DNA of 35,539 bases from Cohnella xylanilytica (GTDB lineage: Bacteria; Bacillota; Bacilli; Paenibacillales; Paenibacillaceae). The stretch is from positions 1-35,539 of the forward strand of contig NZ_JACJVR010000145.1 in assembly GCF_014212175.1 (NCBI RefSeq). The letters run 5' to 3'. The notes under the pieces were generated by a model that searched no databases, was not told the DNA's origin, and saw only the letters and a program-made list of their open reading frames with translations. Below, piece by piece: positions 6,762 through 14,928 of this stretch (its first letter is position 1; each line of letters starts with the position of its first letter). The position numbers and the translations under genes are program-made.

Positions 6762-8270
6762 TCAGTGCGCCGCCTTCGCGCGGTCCTTGCCCTTGTCCGA
6801 CTCGCCCGCGTTCTTGTTCGCGGCGTCGCGGTCCTGCTGCATCTCTTCGACCGACTTCACCTTCAAGCGGGCCGCGCCCTTATAGCCTTCGCGGGTCGGC
6901 ACGAGCGTGCCGGCCGCCAGCCGCGCCTTCGCTTCGGCGATCGCCTCGCCGTACTGCGGCAGCCACTTCTCCTGCGCGACGAGCATCTCGTCGACCATCT
7001 GCCAGATCTCCTTCGGATTGCAGACGGCGCCGACGAGCGGGTCCATCATGAACGCCTGGCGCAGCAGCTTGTCGTCGCCGCGCACGGCCGCTTCCACCGC
7101 CAGCCGCTGCACCGAGATGCTGGCGTTGCAGACGGCGGCCGGGCCGAGCGGCAGCTCGCCGACGACCGGCATCGAGATGCCGTTGCGGTCCGCGTAGCCC
7201 GGCGCCTCGATGACGGCGTCGCTTGGCAGGTTCGAGATGACGCCGTTGTTGACGACGTTGAAGTGCCCGCGGTAGACGCGCCCCATCTCAAGCCCCTCGA
7301 TGATGTACGAGCCGTGCTCGTGGCTGCGTTCGGCCGCTTCGTACTTGAGCGCCGGGTCCTTCATCCAGTTCGGGAAGTCGGTCTCGAACCAGTTGCGGCC
7401 TTCGGTGCAGACGCGCAGGTAGCCGCCCGTCTCCCCGTTGATCCAGCTGCCGAGGTCGATCCAGTCGTGAATCTCGTCCGGACGCTTGCGGTACCACGGC
7501 ACGTATTCGCTAAGGTGGCCGTTCGACTCCGTGCTGTAGTAGCCGAACCGGCGCAGCATGTCGATGCGCACCTTCTCCGTGCGGCTGAAGTCCTCGTGCT
7601 TTTCGAATACTTCTAGCAGCTTGCCCGTCAGATCCTCGCCCTTGTGCTTGATCTGGATGTACCACGTCTGATGATTGATGCCCGCGCAAATAATATCGAC
7701 TTCTTCCTGCTTGAGCCCGAACGCCTCGGCGATCTGCCAATGGCCGCCCTGCACCCCGTGGCAGAGGCCGATCGTGCGCACGCCGCCGTACTTGTTGCAA
7801 GCCCAGGTGAGCATCGCCATCGGGTTCGCGTAGTTAAGCAACAGCGCATCCTCGGCCGCGACCTCGCGGATGTCCTTGCAGATGTTCAGCATCTCCGCGA
7901 TGCCCCGCTGCCCGTACATGATGCCGCCCGCGCACAGCGTGTCGCCGACGCATTGGTCGACGCCGTACTTGAGAGGGATGTCCACGTCCGTCGCAAACGC
8001 CTCGAGCCCCCCGACGCGAATGGTGCAGAGAACGTACTTTGCGCCCTTCAGCGCTTCCCGGCGGTCCGTCGTCGCCTGGATGCGGATGGACAGCCCGTTC
8101 TCCTCGATGTCGCGCTGACACAGCTTCGTCACCATCTCGAGATTGCTCAGGTTGATGTCCGTAAACGCAACCTCGATGTCCTTGAATTCCGGCACGCTGA
8201 GCAGATCGCGCAGCAGTCCGCGGGTGAAGCCGATGCTTCCGGCTCCGATAAACGCGATTTTGAAAGACAT
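6762..8270 (-). CDS. melA: Alpha-galactosidase, glycoside hydrolase family 4
   Basis: A 502-aa cytoplasmic GH4 enzyme. These glycosidases use NAD+ and a divalent metal and work by redox chemistry at C3. The NAD-binding start is FIGAGSIGFTRGLLRDLL; NYANP contains Asn149; CHGVQGG holds Cys170/His171 and GINHQTW holds His200, the expected Mn ligands. The CHGVQ form resembles the alpha-galactosidase (MelA) branch more than the phospho-glucosidase branch; that subfamily choice is inference. The last 30 or so residues are a charged Lys/Asp/Ala tail, probably disordered. GGAGGT lies eight bases before the ATG. The AraC gene upstream in the same direction is the likely activator. Confidence 0.88.
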   Translation of the reverse strand: MSFKIAFIGAGSIGFTRGLLRDLLSVPEFKDIEVAFTDINLSNLEMVTKLCQRDIEENGLSIRIQATTDRREALKGAKYVLCTIRVGGLEAFATDVDIPLKYGVDQCVGDTLCAGGIMYGQRGIAEMLNICKDIREVAAEDALLLNYANPMAMLTWACNKYGGVRTIGLCHGVQGGHWQIAEAFGLKQEEVDIICAGINHQTWYIQIKHKGEDLTGKLLEVFEKHEDFSRTEKVRIDMLRRFGYYSTESNGHLSEYVPWYRKRPDEIHDWIDLGSWINGETGGYLRVCTEGRNWFETDFPNWMKDPALKYEAAERSHEHGSYIIEGLEMGRVYRGHFNVVNNGVISNLPSDAVIEAPGYADRNGISMPVVGELPLGPAAVCNASISVQRLAVEAAVRGDDKLLRQAFMMDPLVGAVCNPKEIWQMVDEMLVAQEKWLPQYGEAIAEAKARLAAGTLVPTREGYKGAARLKVKSVEEMQQDRDAANKNAGESDKGKDRAKAAH

Positions 8271-8346
8271 GATATTCGACCTCCGTCGCCGTCGCTAGTG
8301 GATTGAACGATACTTCTCCATTGTAGCGGCGGCACCGAAGACAACG

Positions 8347-8400
8347 TTATCAAAATCGCGACTTCCTCTTCGCCCGATTGTCAAAAATTCGAACTTCCTC
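8347..8400. promoter_or_regulatory. Imperfect direct repeat upstream of melA (candidate AraC site)
   Basis: Plus-strand segments 8347-8368 and 8378-8400 match closely: TTATCAAAA and TTGTCAAAA at one end, ACTTCCTC at the other, offset 31-32 bp (three helical turns). They lie in the 147-bp gap between the AraC gene and melA. On the minus strand a TACAAT -10 lies downstream with no good -35, as expected for an activator-dependent promoter. Confidence 0.45.
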
Positions 8401-8417
8401 AACGCCAAGCCTCGTCC

Positions 8418-9335
8418 TCACACGCCGGGAGTCCAGCGGTGGGTGTCCGCGGAACGGCGAAACTCGACGGGGGTCATTCCCGTATGTTTCTTGAACAGGG
8501 CATGGAAGTACTGCCGGCTGCCCACGCCCACGTAATCGGAGATGTCGGAGATCGGAATGCCGGTCTGGCCGAGCAGCATCTTCGCCTTCTCCATTCGCAG
8601 ATCCGTCAAGTATTCGGTGAGGGTCCGTCCGGTATGCGCTCGGAAAATGCGCTGGAGATAGCCCGGATGCAAGCTGACCGCGGCGGCGACGTCCTTCACC
8701 CGAATGTCCCGGTCGTAGTTCTGGTACAAGTAATCGACGCTCTGCCGGACGTACAGCTCCATCGGAGCCGAATCGCCCCGGGCCGACTCCGTCCATAGCC
8801 TCCCGATGCGGATGAGCAGCTGCGAGAGAAGGAGACGGGACAGCGTTCCCCCTTCCATTCCGTTCTTGTCCAGCTCGAGCACGAGGCTTCGCAGCGTATG
8901 GTAGGCGTCTTCGGGATCGCGCAGCATCGCGTACGGTTCGGACAGCGTTAGCAGAGCCTGCAGAGGCTCGTCCTCGGACGCCAGCGCCCGAAGGGAAGGG
9001 ACCGCCCCCGTCCGCTCGGCCAGGCCGAACTCCACGTTCAGCATCCGGCACTTGCCGTCCACGATCAGGCGGTGCCCCGCGTTGGCGTTCAGGATGACGA
9101 ATTCGCCCTTCTTGAGCGACAGTTCGGGGCCGCCGTCCAGCTCCACCCGGCAGACGCCGGAGATGACGTACATGATCTCCGTCGAGTCGTGACGGTGGTA
9201 AGCCATCTCGAACCGGTTCCATTCCTTGAAATAATAAGCGTGAACGCGGGGCTGGAAGTCGCCCTCCAGCCACTCCGCGGGGAACAAGCCGAGGCGCTCC
9301 AAGCCGCTTCCCCCTTCGATGTCAGGTATCCTCAT
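8418..9335 (-). CDS. AraC-family transcriptional regulator (probable melA activator)
   Basis: A 305-aa regulator with an N-terminal cupin (MAYHRHDSTEIMYVISGVCRVELDGG, then KGEFVILNANAGHRLI) and a C-terminal double HTH (VKDVAAAVSLHPGYLQRIFRAHTGRTLTEYL and ISDISDYVGVGSRQYFHALFKKHTGMTPVEFR). It precedes melA in the same direction and probably activates it when galactosides are present. No good ribosome binding site precedes the ATG on its own strand; the purine-rich AAGGAGG there is on the opposite strand. Translation is therefore weak or leaderless, or the true start is further upstream, where the frame stays open. Confidence 0.87.
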   Translation of the reverse strand: MRIPDIEGGSGLERLGLFPAEWLEGDFQPRVHAYYFKEWNRFEMAYHRHDSTEIMYVISGVCRVELDGGPELSLKKGEFVILNANAGHRLIVDGKCRMLNVEFGLAERTGAVPSLRALASEDEPLQALLTLSEPYAMLRDPEDAYHTLRSLVLELDKNGMEGGTLSRLLLSQLLIRIGRLWTESARGDSAPMELYVRQSVDYLYQNYDRDIRVKDVAAAVSLHPGYLQRIFRAHTGRTLTEYLTDLRMEKAKMLLGQTGIPISDISDYVGVGSRQYFHALFKKHTGMTPVEFRRSADTHRWTPGV

Positions 9336-9401
9336 TCTACCCGAAGGAGGCGGAAGAGGTAAGCCCGTCCGGTCCCGGCGGCCGGTCCGAACGATGCAAG
9401 C

Positions 9402-9430
9402 TGGAACCGTTTCCTATTATCACGTATACT
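9402..9430 (+). promoter_or_regulatory. Possible promoter of the J-like membrane protein gene
   Basis: TGGAAC (9402-9407), 17-bp spacer, TATACT (9425-9430), followed by an untranslated leader of about 35 bases. The -35 is weak. Confidence 0.4.
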
Positions 9431-9471
9431 TACTTAAGGATTGAAGATCACGACAGAAGGTGACGCACAAT

Positions 9472-10392
9472 ATGGAAGATTTGAAGCAAGCCTACGCGGC
9501 GCTCGGGCTTCCGGAGACCGCGACCAAGGAAGAGCTGGAGCACCGTTACTACCTGCTGGTGCGCAGGGCGAGAGCCCAGAAGATGCGCGAAGCTTCCGAA
9601 CCGCTGGACCCGGAGGAAGTCGTGGACATCGACGCCGTGACCGAAGCCTACCGGTTCATTCGCGATTACGAGGAGAACAAGGCCAAGGAGGAATTCAACC
9701 AGCAAGCCTACGGCAAGTTCAAGGGGATGGCCGACAAGGCCCAGAGATGGGACCACTTTTTCCATTATTATAAATTCCATATCCTCATCGGCATCATCCT
9801 TCTGGCGTTAATCGGATACGGAATCAAGAGCTACGCGGACCACCGCGCCGAGCAGGAACGGCTGGCCAAGCTTCCGCCCCCGGACGTGACCGTCATGTTC
9901 TACGGAAGCTTCTTCTACGGAGAGGGCTTCGGCAGCGACACCGAACCTCTGGCCGAGGACATCCGGAAGCCATTCCCGGACTGGAAGCGGGTCGTCGCGA
10001 ACTTGACCTACATTCCGACGGAGATGAAGAGCGAGCAGGATATGGCCCTGATCCAGAAGGGCTTGATCGTCATGATCGACGACAAGTCGGACCTGTTCAT
10101 CGTGGACAAGACCAACTTCAACAAGCTGGCGCCGCAGGAGGCGTTCCTTCCGCTCGACTCGTCGTCCGATCCGGCCGTCCAGGAGCTTCTGAAGTCCGGC
10201 GCGGTTCTCAAGGCGAAGACGGACGAAGATCCGACGGAACGGCCGTACGGCATCGACCTGTCGGGCACCGCGCTCGCGAAGTCGCTTGGCGTGAACGGCA
10301 CCGACGGCTACATCGCCGCGATCCGGACCCATGCGAAGAACGTCGGCAACGCCGCCAAGCTCATTCAACATTATCTGAACCAGCCGCAATAA
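9472..10392 (+). CDS. Membrane protein with degenerate J-domain and extracytoplasmic C-terminal domain
   Basis: A 306-aa protein. Residues 1-75 look like a J-domain: helix I LKQAYAALGL, helix II KEELEHRYYLLVRRAR, helix III VTEAYRFIRDYEE. The HPD tripeptide needed to stimulate DnaK is absent, so it should not act as a normal cochaperone. One TM segment follows (about 103-120, HILIGIILLALIGYGI), then about 185 residues predicted outside the membrane, beginning at DVTVMFYGSFF, which I do not recognise. AAGGTGA lies eight bases before the ATG at 9472; the GTG at 9460 sits inside that site. It stands alone between divergent and convergent neighbours. A scaffolding or sensory role is possible but unsupported. 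Confidence 0.75.
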   Translation: MEDLKQAYAALGLPETATKEELEHRYYLLVRRARAQKMREASEPLDPEEVVDIDAVTEAYRFIRDYEENKAKEEFNQQAYGKFKGMADKAQRWDHFFHYYKFHILIGIILLALIGYGIKSYADHRAEQERLAKLPPPDVTVMFYGSFFYGEGFGSDTEPLAEDIRKPFPDWKRVVANLTYIPTEMKSEQDMALIQKGLIVMIDDKSDLFIVDKTNFNKLAPQEAFLPLDSSSDPAVQELLKSGAVLKAKTDEDPTERPYGIDLSGTALAKSLGVNGTDGYIAAIRTHAKNVGNAAKLIQHYLNQPQ

Positions 10393-10463
10393 TAACGGCC
10401 GTATTCGGCCTCTACAAGAGCCGCCCCCATGCCCAGACAGATATCCTTTCTTTAATCCAAACG

Positions 10464-10494
10464 AAGGCAGGGAGCGAATCCGCCCCCTGCCTTT
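10464..10494. terminator. Hairpin between convergent genes
   Basis: AAGGCAGGG (10464-10472) pairs with CCCTGCCTT within 10485-10493. It separates the J-like gene (ends 10392) from the DJ-1 gene (ends 10508) and probably serves both. T-runs are short. Confidence 0.6.
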
Positions 10495-10507
10495 GGTCTA
10501 TCCGATC

Positions 10508-11101
10508 TCAGGACAAGCTCGATGCCGTCTCCTTCGCCGAAGGCTGGCGAAGCAGGTTGAGGAACTCCCGCATGAAGCCCGGCAGGTCCGGCCACGCGTG
10601 CCCGGTGACGAGCTTGCCGTCGACGTGCAGCGTCCCGGAAGCGTACGTCGCGCCGAGGGATTCGACCTCCAGCCTGCAGGCGTTATACGCCGACAGCGTG
10701 CGGCCCTCGAAGTACGAGCGGTCGCCCAGCGCGAGAAACACCTGGGCGCCGTGGCAGATCGCCCCGACCGGCTTGTCGGCGTCGAGGAAATGCCTCACGA
10801 TCCGCGGCAGATCGGCGTCGTTGCGGATGAATTCCGGGGCGCGTCCCCCGGGGATGATCAGAGCGTCGTACGCGGAGGGATCGACGTCCGCGAACGCGAC
10901 GTCCGAGGCGAGCTGATGCGCCGGCTTCTCCGTGTACGTGTCCCAGCCGTCGACGAAGTCGTGGCAGACGGTATGCAGCACCTTCTTCCTCGGGGAAGCG
11001 ACGACCGCCTCGTATCCTTCCTCCTTGATCCGGTACAGAGGATAATAAACCTCCAGAACCTCCGCGCCGTCCCCCGTCAGAACGAGCACCTTCTTGGACA
11101 T
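10508..11101 (-). CDS. DJ-1/PfpI family protein
   Basis: A 197-aa single-domain protein of the class-I glutamine amidotransferase-like fold. The nucleophile elbow AICHGAQ gives Cys116 and His117, and an acidic residue near DGAEVLE (Glu14 or Glu17) completes the usual site. Family members are deglycases, glyoxalase-III-like enzymes, proteases or stress chaperones; the exact activity cannot be assigned here. AAGGAGAGG precedes the ATG. No signal peptide, so cytoplasmic. Monocistronic, and divergent from the M50-like gene. Confidence 0.9.
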   Translation of the reverse strand: MSKKVLVLTGDGAEVLEVYYPLYRIKEEGYEAVVASPRKKVLHTVCHDFVDGWDTYTEKPAHQLASDVAFADVDPSAYDALIIPGGRAPEFIRNDADLPRIVRHFLDADKPVGAICHGAQVFLALGDRSYFEGRTLSAYNACRLEVESLGATYASGTLHVDGKLVTGHAWPDLPGFMREFLNLLRQPSAKETASSLS

Positions 11102-11285
11102 CGAATCCTCTCCTTACTGTAAATTTATGTAACACCCTCTCCATTATGGTCATCGGCCGAGAATCCCGTCAATGGTGCTTCGGAACGGGGATTTGGCGTC
11201 GAATCGCCCGGCCGATTGGGTCTTCGGAACGCCGTTCCGTTGTCCGTTCGGCGATACGATGAGCCCAGGCCTAGTCCGGAACGGA

Positions 11286-11314
11286 TATACAACGGACTTC
11301 GCTGCGGGTATGAT
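11286..11314 (+). promoter_or_regulatory. Weak candidate promoter for the M50-like gene
   Basis: TATACA (11286-11291), 17-bp spacer, TATGAT (11309-11314). The rest of the 251-bp divergent gap (11102-11352) shows only a short GGAAC/GTTCC dyad (11225-11239). Confidence 0.3.
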
Positions 11315-11352
11315 AGAAGAGAATTCCATTTCGCTTAATCGAGGTGCGCCCC

Positions 11353-12060
11353 TTGAACAAATGGCTCAAAACCGCGCTGTATCTCGTCGCGTCCGTCTTT
11401 CTGACGCGCCTGATCCCGTTCTCCTCCTTCTTCCGCAATCTCGACACGATGGTCCACGAATTCAGCCACGCGCTCGTTACCCTGCTGCTGTCGGGCCGCG
11501 TTCTGAGCATAGAACTCCACTCGGACCACAGCGGCGTCACGTATTCGCGGCTGGCTTCGGAATGGAGCTCCCTGCCCGTCTCCCTCGCCGGTTATGTAGG
11601 AGCCTCGCTGTTCGCGCTGCTTCTGTTCTACCTCTACCATCGAGGGCTTCAGCGGCTCGGACTCTGGCTAGTGACGGCGTTGGCCGCGATCACGCTGATC
11701 CTGTACGTCCATACCGGCTTCGGCGTCGTCTGGCTCATCGGCTTTATCGCCCTGAGCGCTCTCATGATATGGGTTCGCCCCGAATGGATCCGGAACTTCT
11801 ATTATCTGCTGATCGCGTTCCTCTCCCTGGAGGAATCGGCCATGGGCCCGATCTCCCTGGTCCTGTACGCCTTGAACGACTCGTCCCGGGCGGGCGACGC
11901 CTCGAGCCTGCAGCAGCTGACGGGAATTCCCGCCCTTCTGTGGGCCCTGCTGTTCGTCGCGATCGCTCTCGGCTGCGTCACCCGCGCGCTGCATTACTTC
12001 TCCAAGCCGCAGAAGCAATCGACCCTCTCCCGCAACCGGACGGCGAGCCGGATCGTCTAA
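11353..12060 (+). CDS. M50B-like integral membrane peptidase
   Basis: A 235-aa multi-pass membrane protein. HEFSH (His35, Glu36, His39) is a HEXXH zinc site within the hydrophobic N-terminal part, as in the M50B/YugP-unrelated 'peptidase M50B-like' group. Six or so hydrophobic segments follow. The start is probably TTG at 11353, because GAGGTG (11341-11346) lies six bases before it; the in-frame GTG at 11344 is part of that site. A second metal-ligand motif typical of site-2 proteases (NxxPxxxLDG) is not seen, so activity is uncertain. The flavoprotein gene begins 103 bp downstream and may be cotranscribed. Confidence 0.75.
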   Translation: MNKWLKTALYLVASVFLTRLIPFSSFFRNLDTMVHEFSHALVTLLLSGRVLSIELHSDHSGVTYSRLASEWSSLPVSLAGYVGASLFALLLFYLYHRGLQRLGLWLVTALAAITLILYVHTGFGVVWLIGFIALSALMIWVRPEWIRNFYYLLIAFLSLEESAMGPISLVLYALNDSSRAGDASSLQQLTGIPALLWALLFVAIALGCVTRALHYFSKPQKQSTLSRNRTASRIV

Positions 12061-12163
12061 CGAACGTGGCGGTTCGCCAGGCGCAAGACTTCCCGGTTCT
12101 CCGGAATCGGGATTTCTTCCCGAGCTTCCATCCATTATTTTCCTTGAAAGGGATCACTCCAAC

Positions 12164-14116
12164 ATGCGCAAATCGTTCCTTATCCGCACCAGCATTCTGC
12201 TGCTTGTCGTCCTGATCGGCCTGGCGGCGGCGGCCTTCATCCACTGGCACCATTCGAGCAAGAATCGGCTCGTGAATACCCATAAGAGCAGCCCGCTTCT
12301 TATCGTGGAATCGGACCGCGACCTGTCGGACAGCTACGACGTCATCGTCGCCGGCACCGATCCGGAAGGAATCACGGCGGCCATCTCGGCCGCGCGCAAC
12401 GGCCTGCACGTCCTGCTCGCCGACGGAAGGAACCGGACCATGCTCGGCGGCCTGACGACGGAAGGCGGCCTGAACATGCTCGACCTGAACTTCTCGCCCA
12501 AGCAGCCGAAGTTCCTCCGGACGTTTCGCAGCCCCGTGTTTTTGAACGAGGGCATCTTCCAGGAGTGGTACGACCGGCTCGAAGGCTACGCGTTCGACAC
12601 GACGACGGCCGCGAACGCCTTCTACGAGATGGTCCGAAGCGAGCCCAACATCGACTTGCTCATGAAGGTCAAGGACTGGAAGCCGATCGTCGACCGGTCG
12701 GGCGGCCGTGCCAACGTGACCGGAATGACTTTGACGAAGGAGGACGGCAGCGTCGTCTCCATTCGCTCGCGGGCCGTCATCGACGCCACCCAGGACGGCG
12801 ATATTTACGCGATGGCCGGAGCCGGCTTCACGCTTGGAAGGGAAGATATCGGGGACAAGAACAGCCTGATGGCTTCGACCCTTATGATCCGAATGAGCGG
12901 CGTGACCCAGAAGATCTGGGAGGAGATGGGCAAGCATCCGAACTCCGGCATCGACCGCATGAGCATCTGGGGATATCGGGAAGCCTCCGAATACAAGCCG
13001 AGCGATCCGTCCAAAGTGAAGCTTCGCGGACTGAACATCGGCCGGCAGAACGACGGGACCTTGCTTATCAACGCCATGCAGCTGTTTGGCGTCAACCCGC
13101 TCGATCCGGAGTCCGTCCGCCAAGGGCTGGAGGTCGGCCGGAAGGAGGCGCCCCGAATCGCCGAATTCCTCCGGACGAGATTCCCGGAATTCAAGGATCT
13201 GAAGTACGCGGGAACGGCGGCGGAGCTGTACACCCGCGAATCGCGGCACCTGCTCGGGATGTACCGGCTCACGCTGGCGGACGTCATGGAGAATCGCAGC
13301 CACTGGGACGATATCGCCTACGGCTCGTACGCCGTCGACATCCAGAGCACGAGCAACGGCGCGACGGGCACGATTCTCCTCCACCCGCTGCAATACGGCG
13401 TCCCGTTCCGATGCCTCGTCCCGGTCTCGACGGACGGCATTCTGGTCGTCGGCCGTTCGGCAAGCTACGACACGGTGCCGCACGGCAGCGCCCGGGTCGT
13501 GCCGCTCGGCATGGCGACGGGCCAGGCGGCGGGCGCCGCCGCGAAGCTGGCTATCGATCGCGGCGTCACCTTCGCCGAGCTGTCCCGCTCGAAGGAGCTG
13601 GTCGCCGAATTGCGGAAGCGGCTGGAGAAGCAGGGCATGGATTTGACGGCGCGCCGCCTTCCGGAGCCCGATTACATGAAGCATAAGCAGTACAAAGGGC
13701 TGCTGGTCGCCGCGGGGATGTACCTCGCTTCCGGCGGGGAGGACAACAAGGGCTGGAATTTGGACGCGCCCACGAACAAGCAGCGGTTCTTCAACAACTT
13801 GAGCCGGGTCAAGTCGCTGCACCCGGACCGGTTCGAAGGCGATATGTCCGGCCTCCTTCCAGGAACGCCCGACCCCGCCAAGCAGCCGATCAGCCTCGAC
13901 GAAGCCGCCGAGATGCTGAGGCGCGCCATTCTTCCCGAAGGCGCCTCCTCGCAGGAGAGCGCGCTCGCCGACTTGACTAGCCGCGGCTGGCTGAGCGCGG
14001 AGGCGCTCTCCACGATCTCGGACCCCGCCCGCCTGACCAACGGGGACAGCTACATGCTCATTCGGGACGTCGCCGAGAGAGGACTGAAGATTCGGTTCGA
14101 CTACGATTCCGTCTAA
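12164..14116 (+). CDS. Membrane-anchored FAD-dependent oxidoreductase
   Basis: A 650-aa protein. A positively charged N-terminus and one TM segment (about 7-25) predict N-in/C-out anchoring, so the catalytic part should lie outside the cell. The FAD-binding beta-alpha-beta starts at residue 59 (DVIVAGTDPEGITAAISAARNG), with a variant GxDPEG in place of GxGxxG, followed by LGGLTTEGGLN. The C-terminal FAD signature appears as GILVVGRSASY and GSARVVPLGMATGQAAG, typical of the FAD_oxidored (PF12831) family. Residues after about 560 form an extra helical region. The substrate is unknown. AAGGGA precedes the ATG by ten bases. A strong terminator follows. Confidence 0.83.
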   Translation: MRKSFLIRTSILLLVVLIGLAAAAFIHWHHSSKNRLVNTHKSSPLLIVESDRDLSDSYDVIVAGTDPEGITAAISAARNGLHVLLADGRNRTMLGGLTTEGGLNMLDLNFSPKQPKFLRTFRSPVFLNEGIFQEWYDRLEGYAFDTTTAANAFYEMVRSEPNIDLLMKVKDWKPIVDRSGGRANVTGMTLTKEDGSVVSIRSRAVIDATQDGDIYAMAGAGFTLGREDIGDKNSLMASTLMIRMSGVTQKIWEEMGKHPNSGIDRMSIWGYREASEYKPSDPSKVKLRGLNIGRQNDGTLLINAMQLFGVNPLDPESVRQGLEVGRKEAPRIAEFLRTRFPEFKDLKYAGTAAELYTRESRHLLGMYRLTLADVMENRSHWDDIAYGSYAVDIQSTSNGATGTILLHPLQYGVPFRCLVPVSTDGILVVGRSASYDTVPHGSARVVPLGMATGQAAGAAAKLAIDRGVTFAELSRSKELVAELRKRLEKQGMDLTARRLPEPDYMKHKQYKGLLVAAGMYLASGGEDNKGWNLDAPTNKQRFFNNLSRVKSLHPDRFEGDMSGLLPGTPDPAKQPISLDEAAEMLRRAILPEGASSQESALADLTSRGWLSAEALSTISDPARLTNGDSYMLIRDVAERGLKIRFDYDSV

Positions 14117-14130
14117 GATAGAATCTTAAG

Positions 14131-14176
14131 AAGGCACTTTAAGGCGGGACGGCCGCTTTAAGGTGCCTTTCCGTTT
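14131..14176 (+). terminator. Rho-independent terminator of the flavoprotein gene
   Basis: A long stem from AAGGCAC (14131-14137) through TTTAAGGCGG, pairing with GGCCGCTTTAAGGTGCCTT (ends 14169), then CCGTTTTCC. It lies 15 bases after the stop. Confidence 0.85.
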
Positions 14177-14231
14177 TCCGTTTAGCAAGGAGAAAGGCCG
14201 CCGGTAACGCCACGCCTCCTCCCCGATAACG

Positions 14232-14256
14232 AAAAAAAGAGCCGCGTTGGCGCGGC
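14232..14256 (-). terminator. Terminator in minus orientation downstream of the DUF2512 gene
   Basis: Minus-strand GCCGCG and CGCGGC around a 4-base loop (14256-14241), followed by CT and seven Ts (14238-14232). It is the best minus-strand terminator in the gap but lies about 200 bp beyond the DUF2512 stop. Confidence 0.7.
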
Positions 14257-14366
14257 CCAATGGAAAAAAAGGTTATGAAGAAAAGGGCAGCGGCTGCTGC
14301 CGCTCTTCTACACCATTAGGATATACGAATCGTATAGACAAATGCATTAGTCGATTCGTGGAAACG

Positions 14367-14397
14367 AAGGAGCGGGAGCCCGTAGCCCCCGCTCCTT
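14367..14397 (-). terminator. Proximal hairpin after the DUF2512 gene
   Basis: AAGGAGCGGG (14367-14376) pairs with CCCGCTCCTT (14388-14397), a perfect 10-bp stem. Only a weak T-run (TTCGTTT) follows on the minus strand, so termination may be partial. Confidence 0.45.
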
Positions 14398-14447
14398 CTC
14401 GGTTCCCGCCGTTCGCCTCGTTGGACTCGTTGGCCCCGTTCAACCGT

Positions 14448-14789
14448 TCAGCTTGTCTGAACCGACAGCTTCCCTTGCAGCACGTAGCGGTGCAGGAACC
14501 ACTCCGCGACCCCGAGAATTAGCGTGATGATAAGGATCTCGCCGAAGCTCAAGGCCCAGTTCATCGAATAGGAGGCGAGCCACAGGAACAGGAACGCCAG
14601 AATCGCGTCCGACAGCGTCGCGACGGCGTTGTTCGTGGCGCGCAGAATGACCTGGTCGCCGACGAAATACGCGATTAGAGTCAGAGCGGTGGCGGCGATC
14701 AACGCGTTGATGAACGAGACGTCGGCATAATACATGAGAAGGGCTACGACGATCACTCCGTTCACTAACCACTTAAGGACGAACTTCAT
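14448..14789 (-). CDS. DUF2512 family membrane protein (YndM-like)
   Basis: A 113-aa protein with four hydrophobic segments. The pattern FVLKWLVNGVIV, NALIAATALTLIAYFVGDQVILR, NNAVATLSDAILAFL matches DUF2512, the family of B. subtilis YndM, as I recall it. These are small four-TM proteins of unknown function in spore-forming Bacillales. GGGG lies about eight bases before the ATG. It is probably monocistronic. Confidence 0.8.
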   Translation of the reverse strand: MKFVLKWLVNGVIVVALLMYYADVSFINALIAATALTLIAYFVGDQVILRATNNAVATLSDAILAFLFLWLASYSMNWALSFGEILIITLILGVAEWFLHRYVLQGKLSVQTS

Positions 14790-14928
14790 GGGGTTCCCCG
14801 CTTTCGCGAATGGATTTCTTTACGCGTAGTATGCGAAGGACCCGACCGTGCCTATTCGCGAACCGGAGGATATTTTCCTCGGCGGCAGGCGGCGAGTCCG
14901 TGCCTTCCGGCCGCCCCTTTCTTATTGC

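Larger units (their letters stand above)
14117..14447. other. 331-bp gene-free stretch with serial hairpins
   Basis: Between the flavoprotein and DUF2512 genes I see no credible gene. It holds the plus-strand terminator at 14131-14176, three hairpins in minus orientation (14232-14256, 14286-14301, 14367-14397) and an ATACGA-A-TCGTAT dyad (14323-14335). A 19-codon ORF at 14261 (Lys then poly-Ala) has no ribosome binding site and is a by-product of a hairpin. Confidence 0.6.

Noticed and set aside
11978..13822. 614-codon minus-strand frame opposite the flavoprotein gene
   Set aside because: The plus-strand frame has TM, FAD motifs, ribosome binding site and terminator; the antisense frame has none.
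14261..14320. 19-codon ORF (Lys-rich then poly-Ala) after the flavoprotein gene
   Set aside because: No ribosome binding site, and the Ala run is produced by the GGCAGC/GCTGCC hairpin.
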